A DNA stretch of 64,000 bases. Origin: Spirochaetota bacterium. GTDB lineage: Bacteria > Spirochaetota > UBA4802 > JAGODF01. Both the position numbers and the translations under genes were made by a program. Positions 26,703 to 35,333 of the stretch are shown here, piece after piece. Under the pieces are notes generated by a model. The model was not told where the DNA came from. It did not search any database and saw only the letters and a list, made by a program, of their open reading frames with translations. How positions within the stretch are numbered: the stretch's first letter is position 1; every line of letters begins with the position of its first letter. The DNA lies in NCBI GenBank assembly GCA_029974015.1, contig JARKUF010000020.1, forward strand, positions 20,620 through 84,619, given 5' to 3'.

Positions 26703-27799
26703 GCATTCCACTTAAACCCCTTTTTTCTAAAAAGGCTGATACAGGTTTTTACCACGTTCTCGCCATAAAGTATTCCGGAGTTCATTTCTATTTCCTCCAG
26801 CGCGCTTTCGATGCTGGAAGAAAAACGGTACGGGCGATAAGTAGCCATTGCCTCGACCACATCCGCCACTGTTACGATCTTCGATTCAAGCAGAATCTCT
26901 TCCCCCTTCAGCCCGAAGGGATATCCCGATCCGTCGCATTTTTCATGGTGCTGAAGGATGATTGTCGCAACCGGCCAGGGGAACTCGATGTCCCGAAGGA
27001 TATCAAATCCGACGCTCGAGTGTGTCTTTATGACAGTGAATTCTGCCTCTGAAAGGCCGAGTGGTTTGGTCAGGAATTCGCTGGGAACGTAAATCTTTCC
27101 AATATCGTGGAGGCGGCTGGCGACACTAATGCCTTCGATGGCATGTTCGGAAAGGCCAAGCTCTCGGCCTATGGCCTCGGCCAGCAAAGCCACCCTCTGC
27201 TGGTGGCCGGCCGTGTAGGGGTCCCGCTTTTCCAGCGCGGACATGAGGGAGTTAACGGTTTGGCTGAACAGCCTTCGGGAAAATTCTATGCTTTCCTTTA
27301 ATTCGCGGGTACGGTTGTCCACGGCCTTTTCGAGGCCCTTGTTCAGCTCTCTAAGCTCTTTCTGGCTTTTCATGAGCTGGATGTTTTTTTCGGAAAGGTC
27401 CTGCTGCAGCAAATGTATCTCGTTGCGCCGTTGCTGAAGGGATTGCCGTATGAGGGTTTCGCCGGTTACGTCCCTTATTACAAGGGCGGCAGTGTCGTCT
27501 CCTCTATCGTCGTTGATGATAAACAGGTCGAAAAAAACCTCTGCCGGGAGTGGGCCGTCAACGATCCTGTTAATTCGTTTGATCGAGGTTTCGCGGGACC
27601 CACCGTCTATTATTGTGTTGATAATCCGTTCGATTCCAACTATCTCCGGGAGGACGTCGGACGATTTGGCGGTATTGATATCGGCGTCGATACCAAGAAA
27701 TTTTTGGAGCGAAGATCCGTAGAAATGAATGACGAAGTCGCGGCCTATGCGCGCCTGATGGATGCCGAACCTTTGTGATATAAGTGAGCCTTCCGACAT
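26699..27799 (-). CDS. PAS-like sensor with HD-GYP phosphodiesterase domain
   Basis: A 366-residue protein. The N-terminal 130 residues (VLPEIVGIERIINTIIDGG, ALVIRDVTGETLIRQSLQQ) match the sensor of the SpoIIE neighbour segment by segment. A coiled coil (about 130-190) leads to an HD-GYP domain with SRLHDIGKIYVPSEFL and HHEKCDGSGYPFGLKG, so metal ligands and GYP are intact. HD-GYP enzymes hydrolyse c-di-GMP or related dinucleotides. The gene converges with the phosphatase gene, and the two stops overlap. The shared sensor suggests that both respond to the same signal or partner. Confidence 0.92.
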   Translation of the reverse strand: MSEGSLISQRFGIHQARIGRDFVIHFYGSSLQKFLGIDADINTAKSSDVLPEIVGIERIINTIIDGGSRETSIKRINRIVDGPLPAEVFFDLFIINDDRGDDTAALVIRDVTGETLIRQSLQQRRNEIHLLQQDLSEKNIQLMKSQKELRELNKGLEKAVDNRTRELKESIEFSRRLFSQTVNSLMSALEKRDPYTAGHQQRVALLAEAIGRELGLSEHAIEGISVASRLHDIGKIYVPSEFLTKPLGLSEAEFTVIKTHSSVGFDILRDIEFPWPVATIILQHHEKCDGSGYPFGLKGEEILLESKIVTVADVVEAMATYRPYRFSSSIESALEEIEMNSGILYGENVVKTCISLFRKKGFKWNA

Positions 27800-27845
27800 G
27801 CAAAGCTACCCCAATAGTGTACTTACCAGGCAAAACATTGAATTA

Positions 27846-27940
27846 GCCAACTTCTAATAATCAGGTTTTTAATCAATTTTTTAACCATGTTTTCCCGCCC
27901 GCCTTCGGCGGGTGGGCAAACCTGGTTTTAGTGACTGCCC
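27846..27940 (-). repeat. Variant dispersed element (GGGCAGTCAC end)
   Basis: Read on the minus strand it opens GGGCAGTCACTAAAACCAGG, passes through a stem of CCCGCC/GGCGGG arms, and ends TTATTAGAAGTTGGC, which matches the right end of the 120-bp element. TTA lies at both borders. The next 220 bases (27941-28161) are AT-rich with no gene visible. Confidence 0.7.
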
Positions 27941-28161
27941 TTAATTTTTAAAGGCCTCCCTGTTTTAATTTCCAACAATTCTAACAAAATTTGTAAACCT
28001 GTTCAGATTAAATATTTCTTATACATATCATACATGTAACATATCAAATGTAAAGACATTAATGTCATGACCAGCGTAAGAACTCCAGGGATGGAAAATG
28101 TATGATTTTTGTGGCCCCAAAATTTTTAAACGCTCTCTGTCGGAGTCCGCGTTAAACCGCA

Positions 28162-28281
28162 GGCAACCTCTAATAATAAGGTTTCCCCGCCCGCCTTCGG
28201 CAGGCGGAAAAAGCTTATTTCCTGAATATGCCATTAGTTAGAATTCAGAGGGATCTTAAAAAATTATTTTTAGAGGTTCCC
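28162..28281 (-). repeat. Full-length 120-bp palindromic element, inverted
   Basis: Exactly 120 bases. On the minus strand it opens GGGAACCTCTAAAAATA, carries the linker CTAATGGCATATTCAGG and a stem of CCGCC-type arms, and ends TTATTATTAGAGGTTGCC. The left palindrome has decayed. No clear target duplication flanks it (CGCA against TGGA). Confidence 0.85.
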
Positions 28282-28331
28282 TGGAGTTCTTCGTGAATAA
28301 AAAAACCAGGTGGAGTAATAAAATTTTTCGT

Positions 28332-28360
28332 TTGACAAAACCGATGAACAGCGATATTAT
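28332..28360 (+). promoter_or_regulatory. Sigma70 promoter
   Basis: TTGACA (28332-28337), 17-base spacer, TATTAT (28355-28360). It is close to consensus and ends 25 bases before the ATG of the next gene. Confidence 0.75.
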
Positions 28361-28385
28361 TTTAAAAAAATTGGAGGACAAAAAT

Positions 28386-28955
28386 ATGGACAAATTTTTA
28401 GTTTTGAAGCCTTTCATCCGTATGATTTCCCAAGGAAAGTTTTTCGATCAGATTTTTGCTTGGATCCTAAGAATCCTTGCAGTTTTTGCTGTTTTGGGGT
28501 TCTTGTATTACTCTGTTAAATTGTGGTCGCTGCTATCCAATGGATTTCATTTTAAGGATTTTTTGGCTTTGTTTCTGATTCAGATTGTTTTTGCAGCACT
28601 GGCGTATGCCCTGGTTAATATCCTGCTAACTCGAGCCGATGACGTCAGCAACCTTCCTAAATCCACAGAATATTTCGCCACACCGATATTCGTAATATTT
28701 GTTAAAATGGTCGGTGAAATTCTCTGCGTTTTTTACGCACTTGTTGGAATAAGTGTCGGATTAGCAATATGGATAATCGGAGGATTGCCTATGCTCCAAG
28801 GCATGGGTATGTTTTCAGGTGGTAATGGATTCCTTGATGGCCTCCAGGCAATCATTGGAGGACCCCTTGTTGGTTTTTTATTTTTAAGCCTGTTCTATTA
28901 TATAGGGGAACAAGTTGGTGTTCTTGTCGATATTTGTAAAAACACAAAAAAGTAA
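28386..28955 (+). CDS. Membrane protein, unknown (lower GC)
   Basis: A 189-residue protein from the ATG at 28386, ten bases after TTGGAGG. Four membrane segments are visible, near residues 24-46, 55-80, 100-130 and 150-172, with a Gly-rich loop (GMGMFSGGNGFLDGL) before the last. Base composition is clearly more AT-rich than the core genes, and repeat elements lie on both sides, so recent acquisition is possible. It has a promoter of its own. No family recognised; SdpI- or DUF4282-like small membrane proteins are loose alternatives. Confidence 0.75.
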   Translation: MDKFLVLKPFIRMISQGKFFDQIFAWILRILAVFAVLGFLYYSVKLWSLLSNGFHFKDFLALFLIQIVFAALAYALVNILLTRADDVSNLPKSTEYFATPIFVIFVKMVGEILCVFYALVGISVGLAIWIIGGLPMLQGMGMFSGGNGFLDGLQAIIGGPLVGFLFLSLFYYIGEQVGVLVDICKNTKK

Positions 28956-29051
28956 GGTGATACGCAATGACACCGAAGTATAGAGTTTGATGTTTGGTGA
29001 TATTCTCTTTTTTTACGATTAGCACCAAACTTGTTCTTAATTATAACTTAA

Positions 29052-29122
29052 GGGCTATCATAAATATAATGTTTCCCCTCCCGCCGAAGGAAGGTGGGGA
29101 AACCCGTTTATTAGAAGTTACC
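29052..29122 (+). repeat. Short degenerate dispersed element
   Basis: Opens GGGCTATCATAAATATAATG, has a decayed stem (TTTCCCCTCCCGCC, AAGGTGGGGAAA) and ends TTTATTAGAAGTTACC, like the right end of the other copies. Confidence 0.6.
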
Positions 29123-29215
29123 CAAAGGGAAGTTATAAAAAAGTTGGTTTCCCTGCCCTGCTGCAACAGCAGGGCAAACATAATTATTGAGTTTGCCTTC
29201 AGCGAGTGTTGAACT

Positions 29216-30076
29216 ATGGCAAGAATAATTACACTTACCGCTGTCATAATGGCATCTTTCATCTCGATACTCAACGCCGAGTATCGCCTCAACTTCTTCA
29301 TCGGTGATGTGCGTGTTGAAACAAATGGAAAGGCTATTGAGCTTCGCCAGGGAATGATAATTCCGACAACCGCAGTCATCATCACGGGAAAACGCTCACA
29401 GGCACATCTCTACGATACAGCGCACAATACCGTGGTGAGCATCCAAGCTGGCGAGAAAATCAGTATCGCATCCCTTTCTGGATTAAAAAAAACAACCCCG
29501 CCTTCTGCGTGGCATTGGCTCCGGAAGGAAAACCGCTCCGCCAACCTTACCTTCCCGGCCGCGGTACGCGGCGCGGAGGAAGGCAAGGTTGAGCTGGAGT
29601 GGGATGACGGCTGTGGTTCCTCTGAGATAGCAAGCAATCGCGACTATGAATGGAAGCTCTTTAACGAAAAACAATACTCAAAAATCATCCCCATGACAAA
29701 AAATGCGACCGACACCGAAGGCATCTTCCTCCATGCGGCCGCGACCTATTATCTTAAGGGAAACAGCTCTGCTAAAAATGTGGCCCCGGTGCTCGAGAAT
29801 CTCATCACCGGAGGAGCCGGAAGCAACATTAAAACGGAGAGCAGAAAAATACTTTCGGCAATAACCTTCGACCAGGCGCGCTTCGACCTCTCGTGGGAGC
29901 ACATGAGCGCTGTTGCGAAAAACATTCCGGAATGCGAGATCAGCGAATCAGGATACTACATCCTCACCCAGAGCGCCTTTTACACGAACCGTTCCGACAA
30001 AGGGCGCGAGTATCTACGAAAGATGAAAAAATGCCACAGCAGGTCACAACTGATTGAGAAAATCATTACAAGATAA
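29216..30076 (+). CDS. Secreted FecR-like domain protein
   Basis: A 286-residue protein with a signal peptide (1-20, ending ILNA). Residues 24-85 have the FecR look: FIGDVRVETNGKAIELRQGM, then TAVIITGKRSQAHLYD. The C-terminal half is helical and may hold TPR-like repeats (FLHAAATYYLKG, ESGYYILTQSAFYTN). It ends nine bases before the large barrel/transglutaminase gene and is probably co-expressed with it. FecR domains in such secreted proteins often serve in envelope assembly or binding, not iron signalling. Ribosome site weak. Confidence 0.75.
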   Translation: MARIITLTAVIMASFISILNAEYRLNFFIGDVRVETNGKAIELRQGMIIPTTAVIITGKRSQAHLYDTAHNTVVSIQAGEKISIASLSGLKKTTPPSAWHWLRKENRSANLTFPAAVRGAEEGKVELEWDDGCGSSEIASNRDYEWKLFNEKQYSKIIPMTKNATDTEGIFLHAAATYYLKGNSSAKNVAPVLENLITGGAGSNIKTESRKILSAITFDQARFDLSWEHMSAVAKNIPECEISESGYYILTQSAFYTNRSDKGREYLRKMKKCHSRSQLIEKIITR

Positions 30077-30085
30077 TCAAATGCT

Positions 30086-32173
30086 ATGAAGAATTTAAGG
30101 ATTGCAGTTATTATCGTCACTGCCGCGCTTATCTCCCCGCTTAACGCGAATAATTTAAATAGCGGATTCATTGCTGGTTTCACGGGCGGCTACCTCTCAC
30201 CAGCAGGCTTCTACTCCAATACTTTCAACCCCGGAATGGGTTTCGGAGCCACACTGCTCTATTATCCGGGCTGGGGAAGCTTCTTCCTTGAGGGGAATGC
30301 GAGCTTCGCGTACTTCTCTATACAGGCGAGCCCCAACTCCACCATGTCTCAATACAACATAACAGCAGGGCCGGGTTTCACGTTCTCGCTCACACGCTGG
30401 TTCGAGCCGTTCATCAGTCTCCAGGGCGGCGCAAGTTACGTTCGCGTTGACTTCGAACAGAGCGGTCTCACATCATCGTCAACCAAGCCGCTGGGCATCG
30501 CCACAGCGGGGGTCATGATATCGCCCTTCGAATACATCAGCCTGCGCCTCGCAGCAAGCTACGGCGTGAGCGAACTCTCCGACAAAATGCTGTATACCGC
30601 GCAGTTCTCAGGTTCCGCTATGATGCGCCTGAACGTCTTCACCGGACGGAACATTCTGGACCGAAATGAATCGTTTTTACGGCTTTCGAAAATAAGCTTG
30701 AAGCCGATATTCGGCGCACGCTACATGAGCTATGGCGTCGATGGAATCGGCGTAGTGACAGTGACAAACGCGAGCAAGGAGACGCTCAGGGATGTGCGGG
30801 TTGATACCGCCATCAACGAAATCAACAGCGGGCCCACTAAATCGCAATCGGTGAAGACCCTGGCGCCAGGGCAGAGCGTTGAGCTGGACCTTCCAATCAT
30901 GATCGACCGGGCAATCCTAAAAATGGCCGACTCCCGAGAACTGCCGGTAAAGTTACGCGCCTACTACACGGTTGCAAAGGGGACCTTCTCGTACATTGAG
31001 ACAAAGAACGCCACGGTACACTCGCGCAACACTATCACCTGGGACAATACCGCCCACATCGGGAATTTTATCACACCCTACGAGGATATAGCTTTCGGCT
31101 TCGCTCGAAACGCCCTCTCACTCTTCAAGCAAAAGATGCTCCCCGGGTTCAACAAGAAGGTCCAGGAGGCGCTTATCCTCTTCGACACCCTTGGAGCGGC
31201 GGGAATTTCTTACGCCGCTGATCCAAACACCGGCTTCGAAAAGCTCGGCGCCGAGTCACTCGACTACGTGATGTTCGCTCGTGAAACGCTTCACAAGAAG
31301 GCCGGCGACTGCGACGATTTGACTGTTCTCTATTCCACGATGCTCGAATCGATCGGAATTAAGACCGCGGTTATTACCACACCAGGCCATATCTTTCTTA
31401 TGTTCGATACCGAAGTGCCTGATAACAGCTACACAGACATAACAAGCGACCCTTCTCTCATTCATGCAATGAACGGGACTGCCTGGGTGCCGATTGAGGT
31501 AACCATGGTGGGCAAGTCGTTCATCGAGGCGTGGAAGGAAGGAGCGCGGAGCGTAAACCGCTACAAGGGGATTAAAGGCAGTTTCGAGACGCTTGAGGTC
31601 AAGACAGCATGGGCGAAGTTCCCGCCAGCTGACATAGGCTCCGGGAGATCTGTACCCGTGCCAGACCGCGAAAAGACCAACTTGCTTTACGCGCTCGATA
31701 TGGACCAGCTAAAGACCACAGGCTTCGAAGAACAGGCGAGGAAGCTTCAGATAGAGCTCGATTCTGACCAGAACAACTACCAGGCGCTCATCTCCCTTGG
31801 CGTGCTCAACGCCAAGTTCGGAAAAATAGAAGAGGCCTTCTCATTTTTAAAAAAGGCGGCTAACAAATTCCCGAATCGCCCACCAGCCTATGTCAACATC
31901 GGCAATATATACATGCTGAAGAAAAATTACGAACTGGCTTCTCAGATGTTTGAAAAAGCTTCAAGCTTAAATCCTGACAATCACAAGTACCGCATAAACC
32001 TGGCAAGAGCTTACTATGAAGTAGGGAAACGTTATAAGGCAAAGGTTGAATACCGCGAGGCCCTCAAGGCTAATCCCGGCTATGCCCGAAGGTACGACTA
32101 TCTGGACAGCGACCCCGGGGTGCGGGCTGCCGACCCGGAGGAGAGGGCGGGGTATAATATGTGGGAGAAGTAG
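30086..32173 (+). CDS. Beta-barrel, transglutaminase-like and TPR protein
   Basis: A 695-residue exported protein with a signal peptide (1-21). Residues 25-195 are alternating strands rich in Gly, Phe and Tyr, like an 8-stranded outer-membrane barrel (GFGATLLYYPGWGSFFLEGN). Residues 200-310 resemble an Ig-like fold. A transglutaminase-like cysteine domain follows with KKAGDCDDLTVLYSTMLES and TPGHIFLMFD, giving Cys and His. The last 120 residues are TPRs (YVNIGNIYMLKKNYELASQM). The combination points to a surface or periplasmic peptide-processing or assembly factor. I do not know a characterised homologue. Confidence 0.82.
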   Translation: MKNLRIAVIIVTAALISPLNANNLNSGFIAGFTGGYLSPAGFYSNTFNPGMGFGATLLYYPGWGSFFLEGNASFAYFSIQASPNSTMSQYNITAGPGFTFSLTRWFEPFISLQGGASYVRVDFEQSGLTSSSTKPLGIATAGVMISPFEYISLRLAASYGVSELSDKMLYTAQFSGSAMMRLNVFTGRNILDRNESFLRLSKISLKPIFGARYMSYGVDGIGVVTVTNASKETLRDVRVDTAINEINSGPTKSQSVKTLAPGQSVELDLPIMIDRAILKMADSRELPVKLRAYYTVAKGTFSYIETKNATVHSRNTITWDNTAHIGNFITPYEDIAFGFARNALSLFKQKMLPGFNKKVQEALILFDTLGAAGISYAADPNTGFEKLGAESLDYVMFARETLHKKAGDCDDLTVLYSTMLESIGIKTAVITTPGHIFLMFDTEVPDNSYTDITSDPSLIHAMNGTAWVPIEVTMVGKSFIEAWKEGARSVNRYKGIKGSFETLEVKTAWAKFPPADIGSGRSVPVPDREKTNLLYALDMDQLKTTGFEEQARKLQIELDSDQNNYQALISLGVLNAKFGKIEEAFSFLKKAANKFPNRPPAYVNIGNIYMLKKNYELASQMFEKASSLNPDNHKYRINLARAYYEVGKRYKAKVEYREALKANPGYARRYDYLDSDPGVRAADPEERAGYNMWEK

Positions 32174-32236
32174 AGGTTAAAGCATTAAACATCGATATGT
32201 AGAATTTATGGTCACATACTATTTTATACCAAAAAA

Positions 32237-32413
32237 ATGAATACATTCTTACAACCAATCTTTAAAAATCTTTTTGTAATCTTGATGCTGGCATTTGTTT
32301 CCTTGAATTCATGCTCAGATAATTATCTTGAGAATCTTGAAATTGAAAAAAAAGCCATACGAGACATGAATTCATCCAATTTGCACGCATCAAAAAAGTT
32401 TTTGTCGGTATAA
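32237..32413 (+). CDS. Tiny lipoprotein
   Basis: A 58-residue frame with a hydrophobic signal and lipobox SLNSC (Cys26), followed by a 32-residue charged tail (NLEIEKKAIRDMNSSN). It ends four bases before the LamG lipoprotein gene. No good ribosome site is visible and AT content is high, so it is either a real small lipoprotein or the N-terminal remnant of a longer one. Confidence 0.5.
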   Translation: MNTFLQPIFKNLFVILMLAFVSLNSCSDNYLENLEIEKKAIRDMNSSNLHASKKFLSV

Positions 32414-32417
32414 GTAA

Positions 32418-33479
32418 ATGAAAAGATATATTTTGTTTTCTTTAATCTATATAATGGTGTGCTCCTGCAACGACTCCTTCAAGGAGCAACTAAACCAAGA
32501 ATATAACAGCCTCACTCCGCCGGCAGTTGTTTCTGTGAATCCGGTAGATGGAGCTACGGGCGTGGATACAAATGCTCCAATCACCGTAAGCTTCAACATT
32601 CCCGTTAAACCCTCTTCGATTAACCCAACTTCCTTTATTGTGAGGGATAGCAAGAACAATACAGTAGACGGTAACATCACCGTAAGCGGAAACAATGTAA
32701 CCTTCACCCATACAAATCCATTCCGAGTTCTTCGCAATTACACCGTCACTTTAGCCGCGTCCATTTCCAATATGAGCGATGTCATAATGGGTAATACTGT
32801 CTCCTTCGGTTTTACAGTGGGCCACCGCTTCGACGAAGCCCTTGAACTCTACCTGCCCTTTAATGGCAACTCTCTTGACGAAAGCGGAAATGAGTTCGAT
32901 GGAATTCAATACGGTAATCCGACCCTCGCGGAAGACAGGTTCGGGAATCCCGATAGCGCGTATTACTTCGATGGGGTGGACGATTACATAGAGATTAAAA
33001 ACGGCATATACTTAAAGCCTGAACTTATTACGATTTCAATTTGGGTCCAAAATGACTACCCGGAAACTGGAAAATATGTTTGTATTCTTGCAAAACCACT
33101 GGGTATTACTCAATACACTTTCGGTTTTCATAATTGGAGTAATTATACAAGAATTCGGGGCATGGTTCATCCAGACTATAACCCAGCAACTCTTATTGAA
33201 TTTTACGTTGAACACTACAGCAGCACTAAGGAGTGGGTTCATCGCGTAGCAACCTATGATAAAAATACTGTTCGGTATTACGTAAATGGGGTAGAAATAA
33301 ATTCAAGAGAAATACCGGGTGAATTTCACTTTACTGAACGTCCCTGGATTATAGGTTGGTACGATAATAAAGAATTCGTTTACTTCAGGGGGCGTATCGA
33401 CGATGTGCGCATCTACAGTCGTGTCCTTAGTCCCGATGAAATCGAAGCCCTGTACCATGAAGGCGGATGGGGTGAGTAG
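32418..33479 (+). CDS. Lipoprotein with Big_5 (Ig-like) and LamG domains
   Basis: A 353-residue surface-type lipoprotein; signal ends MVCSC. Residues 34-130 form a Big_5/SbsA Ig-like domain (VVSVNPVDGATGVDTNAPIT, VSFNIPV, then NYTVTLAASI). Residues 140-345 form a LamG/concanavalin-like jelly roll: LYLPFNGNSLDESGNEFDG, AYYFDGVDDYIEI, and the closing FRGRIDDVRIYSRVLSPDEI. These domains bind glycans or proteins. Lower GC than core genes. It follows the barrel/transglutaminase gene on the same strand. Confidence 0.85.
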   Translation: MKRYILFSLIYIMVCSCNDSFKEQLNQEYNSLTPPAVVSVNPVDGATGVDTNAPITVSFNIPVKPSSINPTSFIVRDSKNNTVDGNITVSGNNVTFTHTNPFRVLRNYTVTLAASISNMSDVIMGNTVSFGFTVGHRFDEALELYLPFNGNSLDESGNEFDGIQYGNPTLAEDRFGNPDSAYYFDGVDDYIEIKNGIYLKPELITISIWVQNDYPETGKYVCILAKPLGITQYTFGFHNWSNYTRIRGMVHPDYNPATLIEFYVEHYSSTKEWVHRVATYDKNTVRYYVNGVEINSREIPGEFHFTERPWIIGWYDNKEFVYFRGRIDDVRIYSRVLSPDEIEALYHEGGWGE

Positions 33480-33539
33480 AGTTTATAGTTTGTCTCTTAT
33501 CGCGTATTCCCAAAAGAGGGGCAACGAAACAGGGACACC

Positions 33540-33750
33540 CCCTACCCATCATCCCTTCCAGCATCACAACCTCGATCCTCTCCGAAAGCGCGTATCCCTT
33601 CGCCCCGGGATACGCCACGCAGGGCCGCTCCAGTCCCGGATCCTCCACGACGGCGCGCATCGATTTCGTAATGAGGGGGGCGTCCGAGTACTTGAATTCC
33701 GCCACATGATTTTTCCCGTCCGCCCGCCGGAAGAGATCCGGCTCCGCGCC
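33540..33750 (-). pseudogene. Truncated DUF4143 ATPase remnant (C-terminal piece)
   Basis: The minus strand reads EPDLFRRADGKNHVAEFKYS, D-A-P, then ITKSMRAVVEDPGLERPCVA and YPGAKGYALSERIEVVML. This is the C-terminal nuclease-like end of an AAA/DUF4143 protein, with no ATPase part. It begins a few bases after the stop of the intact DUF4143 gene, whose own C-terminus is different. So two members of the family stood here and one was cut down. The sequence then degrades towards the end of the LamG gene. Confidence 0.75.
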
Positions 33751-33765
33751 GCTTAACAATCACTA

Positions 33766-35028
33766 TTACCCCAGCAGCAACTCCTCCATCGGCACCGCCA
33801 CTATCCTGGACGTAACAGCCCGTGGCGTATCACAGCGGCAGGCGATGACACCGAAGGGCGCGTCCCAGTATTCATCGAGAAATGTCTCCAGGCCCGCGAT
33901 GTCCCTGCGCATGGGGCTGGCCGTCGATTTGACTTCGATGGGAATGAGCTTCCTTCCGAGTTCAAGCACGAAATCGACCTCGTGCCCCCCCGATGTCCTC
34001 CAGTGGCAGAGCCCCGCCCCGGGGCGGCGGAGTGACGCGTACGCCCCGAGGTGAATGGCCACGTAGTTCTCGAGCCAGCACCCCCACTCCCTTGCTTCAT
34101 GCAGTTCGTCCTCACCCGCAAACCCGGCCAAGTGCGCGGCAAGCCCCGTGTCGGTCCAATACATCTTAGGCGACTTGACAAGCCTCTTCCCCCTGCTCCG
34201 CGCGAAGGCGGGGACGGCCATCACCTGGAAGGAGACTTGCAGAATTCCCAGGTATCTCCTGGCGGTAGTCTGGGAAATTCCCGCATCGGATGCAAGCGAC
34301 GCAACGTTCACCAGCCCACCGTTGCGCACCGCGCATATTCGCATCATCCGCCTGAATTCAATCAGATTGTCGGTGGCCGTGAAATCCCGGAGGTCCCGCT
34401 CAAGGTAGGTCTGGACATAGCTTTCGAACCATTGCGATGCGAACAATACGTCCCCGGAAAGGGAGGGCACGGGATAACCGCCGCGAAAGACCGCCGTCAC
34501 CAGGGGCCTCCGCGCTTTACGGGCCCCCCCGGCATGACTGCTGAGAAATTCATCGACCGATTTGCTTGCGCAAAGGAGGTCCAGGGTGCTTCCAAATTTT
34601 ACCTGCTCGATCTCGGGCCACAGCAACGGTGGAAGGTTGAAATATATGGCGCGCCCCGCAAGCGACTCCGACACTTTCTTCATGAGGAGCATGTTGGCCG
34701 ATCCGGTGAGAAGGAACCTGCCCGCCTTCCTGTCCCTGTCGATGTCCATTTTTATTGAGAGCAGTATCTCCGGTTCACGCTGCACCTCGTCGATGGTGAG
34801 CTTCCCAATCCCCGCAAGCAGGGCGCCGGGATCGCTACGGGCCGTTTCCCTGATCCCGAGTTCATCAAGGGTGATATACGTTCGATTACCTCCTATCGAA
34901 GGCATCTTCGCAAGGGTGGTCTTTCCCGTCTGGCGTGCTCCGTGCAGTATCACGGCAGGAAATTTCGACAGGCTTTCAGCAAGGGCTTCTTCCTGAAGCC
35001 GGGATAATGAACTATGCAAATCATCCAT
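33766..35028 (-). CDS. AAA ATPase with DUF4143 domain
   Basis: A 420-residue protein. Walker A is GARQTGKTT (30-38), Walker B region is GKLTIDEVQREPEI, and sensor-like LLTGSANML follows. A winged helix lies in the middle (ASDAGISQTTARRYLGIL), and the C-terminal DUF4143 part ends in a PD-(D/E)XK-like core with GHEVDFVLELGRKLIPIEVK. The family is widespread in genomic islands; its members are proposed to be toxin/antitoxin- or defence-related, but the function is unproven. It stands alone, flanked by a remnant of a relative and by repeat-rich DNA. Confidence 0.9.
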   Translation of the reverse strand: MDDLHSSLSRLQEEALAESLSKFPAVILHGARQTGKTTLAKMPSIGGNRTYITLDELGIRETARSDPGALLAGIGKLTIDEVQREPEILLSIKMDIDRDRKAGRFLLTGSANMLLMKKVSESLAGRAIYFNLPPLLWPEIEQVKFGSTLDLLCASKSVDEFLSSHAGGARKARRPLVTAVFRGGYPVPSLSGDVLFASQWFESYVQTYLERDLRDFTATDNLIEFRRMMRICAVRNGGLVNVASLASDAGISQTTARRYLGILQVSFQVMAVPAFARSRGKRLVKSPKMYWTDTGLAAHLAGFAGEDELHEAREWGCWLENYVAIHLGAYASLRRPGAGLCHWRTSGGHEVDFVLELGRKLIPIEVKSTASPMRRDIAGLETFLDEYWDAPFGVIACRCDTPRAVTSRIVAVPMEELLLG

Positions 35029-35333
35029 GTGCTGGAGGATATTCCACCTTATATCGGTTTGTCAATGCAAATTTTTGATATTGATGGATCAGAGCTCCCG
35101 GAATTCAGTAAATTTGAGACATAATCCGGCCTTATTAGCCATAAACCGGGCCAGAGCCCCTGATGATTCCATATTTCCCAGCATTTCCACAATGCTTAAG
35201 GGTAACCACAAAAACTCAGGTGGGACCTCAAAAAATAAGGCAACCTCTAAAAATTATTTGAATGTACTCCGGGCGAAGTATCACTTGCACAGGCCGGGGT
35301 GGTGAGAATTAACGCAAACTATTGAAATGGAAG
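35029..35333. other. Repeat-derived intergenic stretch
   Basis: It holds a decayed fragment of the dispersed elements (about 35201-35256: GGTAACCACAAAAACTCAGG, then GGGACCTCAAAAAATAAGGC) and the 22-bp motif at 35294. No gene is visible. Confidence 0.45.
35294..35315 (+). repeat. Dispersed 22-bp motif
   Basis: CCGGGGTGGTGAGAATTAAC followed by GC. It differs from the copy at 58005 at only two positions. It lies just outside the 3' end of the mrr remnant. Confidence 0.5.
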
